Shown piece by piece: positions 1 through 8,618 of a stretch of DNA of 9,912 nt. The position numbers were made by a program, and so were the translations under genes. The stretch is taken from assembly GCA_958435545.1 (NCBI GenBank), contig CAUBGU010000059.1:1-9912 (forward strand). The letters are read 5' to 3'. Below the pieces are notes generated by a model. It was not told the origin of the DNA and did no database searches. It worked only from the letters and a program-made list of their open reading frames with translations. The stretch comes from an uncultured Collinsella sp. (GTDB lineage Bacteria > Actinomycetota > Coriobacteriia > Coriobacteriales > Coriobacteriaceae). Position 1 is the first letter of the stretch, and every line of letters begins with the position of its first letter.

Positions 1-383
1 AAGAGCATTTGAAGCGCGATCGCACCGCCCAGGACTTCGGCCATGGCGGTGGCGACCGTGGCTAGATACGCGCTGCCGAGTATCGCACGCCCGACGAGGC
101 GGGGCAGGTGGCGCGTCGTGGCCTCGGCGAGACACATGCCCGTGGCGATGCCCAAGTGTGCCGCGTTGTGCTGCAGCACGATGAGCATGATCGTGGACAG
201 CGTGACGATCCACAGCAGCGCGTAGCCAAACTGCGAGCCGGCGGCCATATTGGAGGCCCAATTGCCCGGGTCGATAAAGCCGACGGTCACGAGCAGTCCG
301 GGGCCGATATGCCGCGCGATGTCGAGTCCTTCGTGGCCACCGGTGCGCGGGGAGCCAAAGTGATGTTTGAGATGGTTGAGCAT
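1..383 (-). CDS. mntH: Nramp-family divalent metal (Mn2+/Fe2+) transporter, N-terminal part, truncated by window edge
   Basis: This gene encodes the amino-terminal 127 residues of an Nramp/MntH-type proton-coupled importer of manganese or iron in the cytoplasmic membrane. The reading frame starts with ATG at 383-381, preceded by AGGAG (394-390 on the minus strand) with a six-base spacer, and is open to base 1. The family signature of the first membrane helix, GFIDPGNWAS, lies at residues 35-44. Its Asp38 and Asn41 match the metal-binding Asp and Asn of known Nramp proteins. A second hydrophobic helix lies around residues 52-72, followed by the family-typical LGIATGMCLAEA (77-88), and then a third helix containing AEVLGGAIAL (115-124). 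The helix-6 metal-binding methionine motif would lie beyond the left edge, so activity cannot be judged. The gene is divergent from gltB. The family assignment is firm; the exact metal and the symbol are inferred. Confidence 0.9.
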   Translation of the reverse strand, partial: MLNHLKHHFGSPRTGGHEGLDIARHIGPGLLVTVGFIDPGNWASNMAAGSQFGYALLWIVTLSTIMLIVLQHNAAHLGIATGMCLAEATTRHLPRLVGRAILGSAYLATVATAMAEVLGGAIALQML

Positions 384-431
384 GGTGCGCTCCTGCGTGT
401 CGTTTGCTTGACGCCGTAAAGGGTACCCGTT

Positions 432-458
432 TTAGGCTCAAAAGTTAGCCATGCCTAA
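432..458 (-). promoter_or_regulatory. Candidate DtxR/MntR-type operator upstream of the metal transporter
   Basis: TTAGCCATGCCTAA at 445-458 is a 14-base palindrome broken only at one symmetric position. A further TTAGGC at 432-437 can pair with GCCTAA at 453-458, giving overlapping dyads. TTAGG/CCTAA half-sites separated by a short centre resemble the known DtxR/IdeR/MntR family boxes of actinobacteria. The site lies about 50-75 bases before the transporter start codon, a sensible place for metal-dependent repression. I could not identify clear -35 and -10 boxes. The dyad is seen; its function is inferred from likeness and context. Confidence 0.45.
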
Positions 459-504
459 TAAAATTGTTGTATTTGAATGGGATGGTGAAAGGGGGCTGCC
501 GAAA

Positions 505-722
505 TGTCTTGATCTGTAACAACTAGGGATGGAAATTGGGTCTAGGTGTTACAGATCAAGACAGGAAGAAATGGTCCTATGGAATATCTCGATCTGTAAC
601 AGCTGACCGCCGAAACCGACCCTTCGTGTTACAGATCGAGACAAACCAAAACCGTCCTGCAGAAAATCTCAATCTGTAACATCTAGGCGCCAAAATCGGC
701 TCCTCCTGTTACAGATTGAGAT
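505..722. repeat. Palindromic hairpin repeat array, three units (left array)
   Basis: There are three units of one inverted-repeat family. Counting from the TCT that opens the 5' arm to the AGA that closes the 3' arm, they span 507-561, 587-641 and 667-721. Each is 55 bases, and they start exactly 80 bases apart. The core arms are ATCTGTAAC and GTTACAGAT, with a 27-base loop. Stems are perfect over 17 bp (505-521 with 547-563), 15 bp (587-601 with 627-641) and 16 bp (666-681 with 707-722). The variable fourth and fifth stem positions read TG, CG and CA in successive units, and the opposite arm matches each time. The loops differ in sequence. The array lies between the divergent transporter and gltB genes. 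No T-run follows the stems, so these are not ordinary terminators. Confidence 0.93.
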
Positions 723-738
723 GTTAGATGCAGTGAGC

Positions 739-837
739 TTACAGACCGCCCGGCACGCGGAGCGTGGCGTTGTCGATGGGCTCAATCGACACCTCGGGCG
801 CGTGCTCCACCTGCGGCACCCACTCGTAGGGCGTGCG
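739..837 (-). pseudogene. Possible orphaned 3' end of a lost gene (about 33 codons)
   Basis: Read on the minus strand, this stretch encodes 32 residues (beginning RTPYEWVPQVEHAPEV and ending RVPGGL) followed by a TAA stop at 741-739. Nearly every codon ends in G or C, like the coding regions nearby and unlike the intergenic DNA around it. An in-frame TAA at 840-838 closes the frame upstream, and no start codon or ribosome site precedes it, so it cannot be a whole gene of normal kind. The reading that fits best is the tail of a gene whose front was deleted when the gltB upstream region came to lie next to it. I do not recognise the parent family. Chance is possible given the small size. Confidence 0.35.
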
Positions 838-868
838 TTACGCGATTGTTTCGAAACGGGTGGGAAAC
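837..868 (+). promoter_or_regulatory. Candidate regulator-binding region upstream of gltB
   Basis: GTTTCGAAAC at 848-857 is a perfect 10-base palindrome. Its right half GAAAC (853-857) is repeated as GAAAC at 864-868, eleven bases on, so both would face the same side of the helix. GTTAC lies at 837-841. GTNAC and GAAAC elements at 11-base steps recall the GlnR nitrogen-regulator sites of actinobacteria, and glutamate synthase is a plausible target of such a regulator. The order and spacing do not match the usual GTNAC-n6-GAAAC pair exactly, so the identity of the regulator is open. Confidence 0.3.
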
Positions 869-889
869 ACAGCGGGCCGGCGATACTCC

Positions 890-895
890 TACTAT
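890..895 (+). promoter_or_regulatory. Candidate -10 box of the gltBD promoter
   Basis: TACTAT lies 42 bases before the gltB start codon, leaving room for a leader and the ribosome site at 924-930. The matching -35 position (about 867-872, ACACAG) is poor, which would suit an activated promoter fed by the palindrome region just upstream. An alternative TAATAT at 915-920 is too close to the ribosome site to be convincing. This is a weak inference from base pattern alone. Confidence 0.25.
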
Positions 896-936
896 GCCTA
901 CTCAACTGACTGTCTAATATCTAGGGGAGGATCGCG

Positions 937-3900
937 ATGCAGGCAGATTCCGCTCAGCAGCAGGGCCTTTATCGCCCCGAATTCGACCACGATGCATGCG
1001 GCATCGGCGCGCTTGCCGATATCAACGGTGAGCGCCATCACCAGATTCTGGACGATGCACTGTCCATTCTGGTCAACTTGGAGCACCGCGGTGGCACCGG
1101 ACTCGAGAAGAACACCGGCGACGGCGCTGGTATCCTGTTCCAGGTTCCGCATCACTTTTTCCGTAAAGAGGCTCAAAAGTGTGGCCAGATTCTGCCGGCA
1201 GAGGGCGACTATGGCGTGGCCATGCTGTTCTTCCCGCAGGACGAGAAGGGCGTAGAGGATGCCCGCCGCGTGTTTGAGGAGGGCTGCGCCGAGGCCGGCG
1301 TGCCGCTGCTCTTTTGGCGCGAGGTGCCGGTTGACCCGCACGACCTGGGCGAGACGGCCCGCGCCTGTATGCCCACTATCCTGCAGGCCTTCCTGGGCCG
1401 TCCGGACGACACGCCCGCCGGCGATGCCTTCGAGCGCCGCCTGTACGTGTGCCGCCGCACCATCGAGAAGAAGGCCGACGCTGAGTTTGCCCTGCGCGAC
1501 AAAATCTTCTATGTATGCTCCATGAGCTCGCGCACCATCGTGTACAAGGGCATGCTGGTCGCCACGCAGATGCGCCGCTTCTTCATCGATCTCAACGACG
1601 CCGCCGTCAAGACGGCCGTGGCGCTCGTCCACTCGCGCTACTCCACCAACACCACGCCCAGCTGGGAGCGCGCGCACCCCAACCGCTTTATCATCCACAA
1701 CGGCGAGATCAATACCCTCAAGGGCAACGTCAACTGGATCCGCGCCCGCGAGCCCAACCTGTACAGCCCCGTGCTGCAGCATGATCTTGAGCGCGTGATG
1801 CCCATCATCAACCGCGAGGGTTCCGACTCCGCGATTCTGGACAACGTGCTCGAGTTTTTGGTTATGAACGGTCGCCCGCTTACGCGTGCCGCGTCCATGT
1901 TGCTGCCCGAGCCGTGGGACCATAACGACAGCCTGAGTGAGGAGCGCCGCGCCTACGACGCTTACCAGTCCATGCTCATGGAGCCGTGGGACGGCCCTGC
2001 CGCCATCGCCTTTACCGACGGCCGTACCCTGGGTGCTGCTCTCGACCGCAACGGCCTGCGTCCCGCCCGCTACTATGTGACGCGCGACGGTCGCTTTATG
2101 CTGGCAAGCGAGGTGGGCACCATCGAGGTGAGCCCCGAGAACATCCTGACGAGCGGCTGTCTGGGGCCGGGCCAGATGCTCGAGGTCGACTTTGCCCGCG
2201 GTCGCGTCATCTACAACGACGAGCTGCGTGCCCGTTACGCCAAGGAAAAGCCCTACCGTGATTGGATTGCCGAGGAGACGCTGACCGTCGACGCGCTCGA
2301 TGAGCCCGTTGCGGCAACACCCGCCGAGGACGACGAGGTGCCTACCGCCGTGCGTATGGCCAAGCTCGGCTATCACTGGGATGATGTTGACGAGGTCGTG
2401 CGCCCCATGGCCCAGCAGGGCAAGGCACCGCTCGCTTCGATGGGTATCGATGCGCCGCTAGCCTGCCTGTCCAAGAAGACGCGTTCGTTCTTCGATTACT
2501 TCTATCAGCTGTTCGCCCAGGTCACGAACCCGCCGATCGATGCCCTGCGCGAGCATATGGTAACCTCGACCACGCTCTACCTGGGCAACCACGGTAACCT
2601 GCTCGAGGACTCCCGCACGGCCTGCCAGCTGGTGCGCCTGGAGCGCCCGTTGCTCAACGAGGAGGAGTTCGACCGCATCTGCGCCATCGACCGCGTGGGC
2701 TTTAAGACCCGTCGCTTCCGTGCCGTCTACCGCCGCGACGCCGGCGAGGGCGCGCTGCAGGCTGCGCTTAAGCAGCTTGCCGAGGACGTTGAGGCTGCGG
2801 TCCGCGACGGTGTGAACATCGTGGTGCTGAGCGATCGTGCCGCTGCGGGCGAGGTGCCCGTGCCGTCGCTGCTCGCTGTGGGCTGCGTGCACAACCACCT
2901 GATCCGCGCCGGCGTGCGTACCTTTGCCGACATCGTGGTGGAGTGCGGCGATGCCGTGTCTCCGCACGACTTTGCGGCGCTGGTGGGCTACTCCGCGAGC
3001 GGCATCTATCCGTACAACGCGCATGCGTGCATTCGCGATCTGGCGGCGCGCGGCGACCTGGACGTGACGGCCGAGCAGGGCATCGACAACTACAATAAGG
3101 CCGCGACGGCGGGTATCGTCTCCATCATGTCCAAGATGGGCACCTCCACGGTGCAGAGCTACCATTCGGCGCAGATCTTCGAGGCCGTGGGCTTTACGCC
3201 CGAGTTCGTCAACGCGTACTTTGCCGGCACGGTGAGCCGTGTGGGCGGTATGGGTGTCGAGGACGTCGAGCGCGAGCAGAACGAACGCTACGACGCCGCG
3301 CTCGCCATCCTTAAGAGCCCGGCTCCCGATCAGCTGCCCACACTGGGTCTGACTAAGTGGCGCCCGCTCGGCGGCGAGGATCACCTCATCGATCCGCAGA
3401 CTGTCTACTTGCTGCAGACCGCCTGCCGTGAGGACAGCTACGACACCTTTAAGGAGTACAGCGCCCGCCTGCACCGCACCGGCCGTGCCGTGCGCCTGCG
3501 CGACCTGCTGGACTTTGATGCCAGCGGCCGCACGCCGGTTTCGCTCGACGAGGTGGAGCCCGCGCTCAACATCGTCCGCCGCTTTAACACCGGCGCCATG
3601 TCGTACGGTTCCATCAGCAAAGAGGCACACGAGTGCATGGCCATCGCCATGAACCGCCTGCATGGCCGTTCCAACTCGGGCGAGGGCGGCGAGGACCCGC
3701 GTCGCGAGACCCCGCTGGCCAACGGTGACTCCAAGAACTCCGCCATCAAGCAGGTGGCAAGTGCGCGCTTTGGCGTGACGAGCCGCTATCTTTGCAGCGC
3801 CTTTGAGATTCAGATCAAGATGGCTCAGGGCGCCAAGCCCGGCGAGGGTGGCCACCTGCCCGGCAAGAAGGTCTACCCCTGGATCGCCGAGGTCCGTCAG

Positions 3901-5634
3901 TCCACGCCCGGCATCGGCCTGATCTCGCCTCCGCCGCACCACGACATCTACTCCATCGAGGACCTGGCAGAGCTGATCTTTGACCTTAAGAACGCCAACC
4001 CCGGCGCGCGCGTGTCGGTCAAGCTGGTCAGCGAGGCCGGCGTCGGCACCATCGCCACCGGCGTGGCCAAGGGCGCTGCCGACAAGATTTTGATCAGCGG
4101 CCACAATGGCGGCTCGGGTGCCGCTGCGCGCGACTCTATCTGGCACGCGGGTCTGCCGCTGGAGCTTGGCCTTGCCGAGGCCCAGCAGACGCTGCTGCAA
4201 AACGGTTTGCGCTCACGCGTGGTGCTCGAGGCCGATGGCAAGCTCATGGACGGCACCGACGTCGCCGTCGCCTGCCTGCTGGGTGCCGAGGAGTTTGGCT
4301 TTGCGACCATGCCGCTCATCTCGATGGGCTGCCTCATGCAGCGCGACTGCCAGCAGGATACCTGCCCGGCCGGCATCGCTACGCAAAACTGCCGCCTGCG
4401 TCGCGGCTTCCGCGGCAAGCCAGAGCACGTCGAGCACTTTATGCTCTTTGTTGCCGAGCAGCTGCGCGAGGTCATGGCGAGCCTGGGCTTCCGCACCGTC
4501 GACGAGATGGTCGGCCATCCCAAGTGCCTGCGCCAGATCGAGGTCCCGGGCAACCGCAAGGCCAACCTGCTCGATCTGTCGCCCGTGCTGGCAAGCGCGA
4601 CCTGTGAGTTTGGTGCCCACATCCCGGGCGCCGACGGCCGTCACTTCCTGCCCCAGATGGCTGCGGACAGCGAGCTCGATAAGACGCTCGACTCCACGTT
4701 GTTTGTGCCCTATACGGCCGATGCCCGTGCGCACCTGCGTCCGATTCGCTTTCGCGCCGATATCGCCAACGTCAACCGCTGCGTGGGCACCATCTTGGGC
4801 AACGCGGTGACCAAGGCGCATCCCGAGGGCCTGCCCGCCGGCTCCATCACCATCGATTGCGATGGTTCGGCCGGTCAGAGCTTTGGCGCCTTCCTGCCGC
4901 GCGGCATTACGCTCAACGTGTGCGGCGACGCCAACGACTACTTTGGCAAGGGCCTTTCGGGCGGCGAGGTGTCGGTGCGCCCCAACCCGCATGCGACCTA
5001 CAAGTTCGACGAGAACATCATCGTGGGCAACGTTGCGTTCTTTGGCGCTACGAGCGGTCGCGGCTTCATTAACGGCCTGGCCGGCCAGCGCTTTGGCGTA
5101 CGCAACTCCGGTGCCACCGTGGTGGTCGAGGGCTGCGGCAACCATGGCTGCGAGTACATGACGGGAGGTCTGGCGCTCATCCTGGGCGAGGTCGGGCAGA
5201 ACTTCGCCGCCGGCATGACGGGCGGCGTGGCTTACGTCTTTGACCAGTACGGCACGCTCGATGCCCGTGTGAACCACGAGAGCGTTGAGCTTAAAGCCCC
5301 GACGGCCGGTGAGCTGGCGCAGATTCGTGCGCTCATCCAGGAGCACGTGGACGCGACGCAGAGCCCGCGCGGCATTAAGCTGCTCTACAGCTTTGAGACG
5401 ATGAGCAAGCACTTTGTGAAGGTCATTCCGACCGAGTACGAGCGCGTGTTGGCGATTGTCGCCGCCGCCGAGGCCATCGGTAAGACGCATGCGCAGGCCG
5501 AGGAGCTGGCGTTTGACATTGTGACCGGTCGCGCCGATGCCGCCGATGTCGCTCGCTTTGATGTGGCGGGTGGTGTCGCTGGCGCTGTGCCCGCCGCCGC
5601 CAGCTCTGTTGCTTCGACCAAGAAGGAGGCGTAA
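937..5634 (+). CDS. gltB: Glutamate synthase (NADPH), large/alpha subunit
   Basis: This cytoplasmic enzyme splits glutamine and channels the ammonia to 2-oxoglutarate, making two glutamates with electrons from GltD. At 1565 residues it is slightly longer than the usual 1480-1550. The glutamine amidotransferase domain (about 21-430) has the catalytic cysteine in DACGIG at Cys21, so a 20-residue propeptide should be removed. HRGGTGLEKNTGDGAG, HNGEINTLKGN and DRNGLRP follow as in the family. A central linking domain (KKTRSFFDYFYQLFAQVTNPP) follows. The FMN synthase domain shows GAMSYGSIS, SNSGEGGED, GAKPGEGGHLPG and GHNGGSGAA. Cys1132, Cys1138 and Cys1143 form the C-x5-C-x4-C site for a 3Fe-4S cluster. 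The glycine-rich beta-helix domain lies near 1320-1460. The last 30 or so residues are an alanine-rich tail. The start has GGGGAGG at 924-930, six bases upstream. gltD follows after five bases. Confidence 0.98.
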   Translation: MQADSAQQQGLYRPEFDHDACGIGALADINGERHHQILDDALSILVNLEHRGGTGLEKNTGDGAGILFQVPHHFFRKEAQKCGQILPAEGDYGVAMLFFPQDEKGVEDARRVFEEGCAEAGVPLLFWREVPVDPHDLGETARACMPTILQAFLGRPDDTPAGDAFERRLYVCRRTIEKKADAEFALRDKIFYVCSMSSRTIVYKGMLVATQMRRFFIDLNDAAVKTAVALVHSRYSTNTTPSWERAHPNRFIIHNGEINTLKGNVNWIRAREPNLYSPVLQHDLERVMPIINREGSDSAILDNVLEFLVMNGRPLTRAASMLLPEPWDHNDSLSEERRAYDAYQSMLMEPWDGPAAIAFTDGRTLGAALDRNGLRPARYYVTRDGRFMLASEVGTIEVSPENILTSGCLGPGQMLEVDFARGRVIYNDELRARYAKEKPYRDWIAEETLTVDALDEPVAATPAEDDEVPTAVRMAKLGYHWDDVDEVVRPMAQQGKAPLASMGIDAPLACLSKKTRSFFDYFYQLFAQVTNPPIDALREHMVTSTTLYLGNHGNLLEDSRTACQLVRLERPLLNEEEFDRICAIDRVGFKTRRFRAVYRRDAGEGALQAALKQLAEDVEAAVRDGVNIVVLSDRAAAGEVPVPSLLAVGCVHNHLIRAGVRTFADIVVECGDAVSPHDFAALVGYSASGIYPYNAHACIRDLAARGDLDVTAEQGIDNYNKAATAGIVSIMSKMGTSTVQSYHSAQIFEAVGFTPEFVNAYFAGTVSRVGGMGVEDVEREQNERYDAALAILKSPAPDQLPTLGLTKWRPLGGEDHLIDPQTVYLLQTACREDSYDTFKEYSARLHRTGRAVRLRDLLDFDASGRTPVSLDEVEPALNIVRRFNTGAMSYGSISKEAHECMAIAMNRLHGRSNSGEGGEDPRRETPLANGDSKNSAIKQVASARFGVTSRYLCSAFEIQIKMAQGAKPGEGGHLPGKKVYPWIAEVRQSTPGIGLISPPPHHDIYSIEDLAELIFDLKNANPGARVSVKLVSEAGVGTIATGVAKGAADKILISGHNGGSGAAARDSIWHAGLPLELGLAEAQQTLLQNGLRSRVVLEADGKLMDGTDVAVACLLGAEEFGFATMPLISMGCLMQRDCQQDTCPAGIATQNCRLRRGFRGKPEHVEHFMLFVAEQLREVMASLGFRTVDEMVGHPKCLRQIEVPGNRKANLLDLSPVLASATCEFGAHIPGADGRHFLPQMAADSELDKTLDSTLFVPYTADARAHLRPIRFRADIANVNRCVGTILGNAVTKAHPEGLPAGSITIDCDGSAGQSFGAFLPRGITLNVCGDANDYFGKGLSGGEVSVRPNPHATYKFDENIIVGNVAFFGATSGRGFINGLAGQRFGVRNSGATVVVEGCGNHGCEYMTGGLALILGEVGQNFAAGMTGGVAYVFDQYGTLDARVNHESVELKAPTAGELAQIRALIQEHVDATQSPRGIKLLYSFETMSKHFVKVIPTEYERVLAIVAAAEAIGKTHAQAEELAFDIVTGRADAADVARFDVAGGVAGAVPAAASSVASTKKEA

Positions 5635-5639
5635 GTGCC

Positions 5640-7121
<1,482 letters not shown>

Positions 7122-7138
7122 AGTAGTCATTTAAGAAC

Positions 7139-7179
7139 GTCCCCAATGACTAGTCATTTTTTGTCTAGTCGTTGGGGAC
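7139..7179 (+). terminator. Strong GTCCCC hairpin after gltD; terminator or repeat element
   Basis: GTCCCCAATGACTAG (7139-7153) pairs with CTAGTCGTTGGGGAC (7165-7179) over 15 bp with a single T-G wobble, around an 11-base loop holding a run of six T. The 5' side also contains a perfect 14-base palindrome, AATGACTAGTCATT (7145-7158), so two foldings compete. TAGTCATTT occurs twice (7124-7132 and 7151-7159). The place, 17 bases past the gltD stop, suits a terminator, but no T-run follows the stem. The structure is certain; the function is not. A dispersed intergenic repeat is an equally good reading. Confidence 0.5.
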
Positions 7180-7474
7180 ACTCTTTGCGAGCGATTTGCT
7201 CGTTTGTCGACGTATGGGTGTTCATTTGTCGACTTCTTGGGCTGTGGTCACCTGTTGTTTCTGTGGTGGCTGCGGGCATCTGGCTCAAAAGGGCGGGTTG
7301 GCTGTCTATGTCTACCTGCGGTTTCTTTGCGGTTCGCTCATTCGGTCAAGTGTCCCGTCAAGTGTTTGGTTAGCATCTGGTTTGCAGTCGAAGGCCTATT
7401 TTGCCCGCGCTTGCCTCGGTTGCTCGCCCTCCTCGTAAGCTCAAATTGAGGTCCATCAGTTTGAGGAGGATGCC
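7180..7474. other. Intergenic region without a convincing gene; two pairs of direct repeats
   Basis: Short frames exist here, but none has a ribosome site, sensible composition or a recognisable product. Visible structure: TTTGTCGAC twice, at 7203-7211 and 7225-7233, 22 bases apart (two helical turns). GTCAAGTGT occurs twice, at 7345-7353 and 7357-7365, 12 bases apart. The palindrome CTCAAATTGAG lies at 7440-7450, shortly before the ribosome site of the next gene. These may be regulator sites for the downstream gene. I found no tRNA-like or riboswitch-like fold and no clear promoter hexamers. Confidence 0.4.
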
Positions 7475-8182
7475 ATGACTGACCAAGTTTTTGACCGAGC
7501 GCAGCTGACCGAAGCCGTCGGCAACGATATTGCCGACATGGCTCACTTTTGGATGCTGCGGAAGTTTCAATTCCTGGAGCCGGCGCGCGAGCAGTTCGAG
7601 ATTATCGTCGATCCGTGGCTCAGCTATTGCGAGGAACCTTCTCAAAACGAAATCATGGCCTACAACATGGCGTTTACCGATTGGCTGCTGTTTGAGCGCC
7701 CCTATTACCACGGCAAAACGCTGTTGGAGCTGTATGTGGACGAGCCGCCAGCGTCAATTTCTCCTGCTTCGCTCGGGCGACTTAAGCAAGTGCTGAACAC
7801 GCAGTATTTCTCGCGCTTTGGCATTTTGGACAAGGATCCTGCGACTGGTATGGTCGTGCTGAAGGACACGCGCACCGACCGTCGCTTTGACGTCTACGAC
7901 CCACATATCGTGCAAAAGGAGCACTGGAACGATGGCGCGATTGCGGTGCGACTCGCGTGCGTCGACGATGTCTGGCTGACGGCGGGGCAGCTCTACCTGT
8001 ATGACATCGCGCGCCTGAGCGACACGGCGGTCGACGGGCCGGGCGCAGTGCATCCCGAGGACTTAGAGGACGGTTTCGACACCTCGTGCATCAGCTTCTT
8101 TTTGCGCCTGGTCCGCGACATCATGGGCGCCCAGGGACGGTACGTGAAGTCGCTCAATATTTACGAGCAGGAATGGGAGTAG
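7475..8182 (+). CDS. Conserved-looking protein of unknown function, 235 aa
   Basis: I do not recognise a named family. The start ATG is well supported by GAGGAGGA at 7463-7470, four bases upstream. The product is soluble and acidic, with no signal peptide or membrane segment. It is rich in aromatic residues: FTDWLLFERPYYHGKTLLELYV (from residue 67), then YFSRFGIL (111-118), VVLKDTRTDRRFDVYD (127-142) and VDDVWLTAGQLYLYD (163-177). The order of a DWLLFxxP segment, a LELYV segment, SRF, and a strand-rich D...VYD part recalls the uncharacterised part of some SEC-C-containing bacterial proteins, but the cysteine metal-binding tail of those proteins is absent. The codon use is like that of the gltBD genes but less G/C-ending. 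It stands alone, with a hairpin array starting 30 bases after its stop. That it is a real gene is well supported; its function is unknown. Confidence 0.85.
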   Translation: MTDQVFDRAQLTEAVGNDIADMAHFWMLRKFQFLEPAREQFEIIVDPWLSYCEEPSQNEIMAYNMAFTDWLLFERPYYHGKTLLELYVDEPPASISPASLGRLKQVLNTQYFSRFGILDKDPATGMVVLKDTRTDRRFDVYDPHIVQKEHWNDGAIAVRLACVDDVWLTAGQLYLYDIARLSDTAVDGPGAVHPEDLEDGFDTSCISFFLRLVRDIMGAQGRYVKSLNIYEQEWE

Positions 8183-8212
8183 GGGGTGGGCTGTCGCACC
8201 GCCGCCTGTCTA

Positions 8213-8594
8213 TTTGTCTCGGTCTGTAACGTTTAGGGACAAAAAACCGGTCTACCTGTTACAGATCGAGACAAAGGTTGGACGCCGCTGGTTTGTCTAA
8301 ATCTGTAACGTTTGGGGCCTGGAGAACGTCTAACTGTTACAGATCAAGACGTTTGGCACCTGGCTGGGGGAATGTCCCAATCTGTAACATCTACAGGCCA
8401 AAATTCGACCTAACTGTTACAGATTGAGACAAAGGTTGGACGCGGTACCGAAAGATCTTGATCTGTAACATCTAGCGGCCAAAAACCGGTCTTTCTGTTA
8501 CAGATCGAGACAAAGAGGTGCAATGCTGCGCGAACGTCTCGATCTGTAACGTTTGGCGGCTGCTTGTGTCCGTAACTGTTACAGATCAAGACAT
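8213..8594. repeat. Palindromic hairpin repeat array, five units (middle array)
   Basis: There are five units of the same family as at 505-722. From the opening TCT (TCC in the third) to the closing AGA they span 8217-8271, 8296-8349, 8375-8429, 8456-8510 and 8537-8591. Unit length is 55 bases (54 in the second) and start-to-start steps are 79, 79, 81 and 81. The first stem extends to 18 bp (8213-8230 with 8258-8275) with one G-T pair at 8222/8266. The others carry one or two mismatches or wobbles in the outer stem, such as T8459 with G8507. The loops share a loose pattern of ATCTAG, then GGCCAAAA, then CTAACT. The gaps between units share CAAAGGTTGGACGC (from 8272 and from 8430). The array starts 30 bases after one gene and ends 25 bases before the next start codon. 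Confidence 0.93.
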
Positions 8595-8618
8595 TTGTCG
8601 GCGGCGGCAACAGCGGCG

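Noticed and set aside
108..419. Plus-strand frame of 103 codons at the left end
   Set aside because: It lies opposite the Nramp transporter, whose minus-strand reading carries the DPGN signature.
505..722. CRISPR array (regular repeats and spacers)
   Set aside because: The conserved parts are two short inverted arms around a variable loop, the gaps resemble each other instead of being unique, and no cas genes are present.
5600..5634. Alanine-rich C-terminal tail of GltB as a sign of fusion or frameshift
   Set aside because: The frame and codon use are continuous and gltD follows normally with its ribosome site in the tail; it looks like a harmless lineage-specific extension.
7188..7205. Small CGAGC/GCTCG hairpin followed by TTT
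   Set aside because: A five-base stem and three T are too weak to call as a terminator.
7146..7449. Three overlapping plus-strand frames of 75-88 codons after gltD
   Set aside because: They have no ribosome sites, no recognisable products, and one begins inside the hairpin; the composition is non-coding.
8213..8594. Integron attC-like sites, because the arms end in AAC and start with GTT around a gene cassette
   Set aside because: The arms ATCTGTAAC/GTTACAGAT do not fit the RYYYAAC/GTTRRRY core sites, many units follow each other without cassettes, and no integrase is seen.
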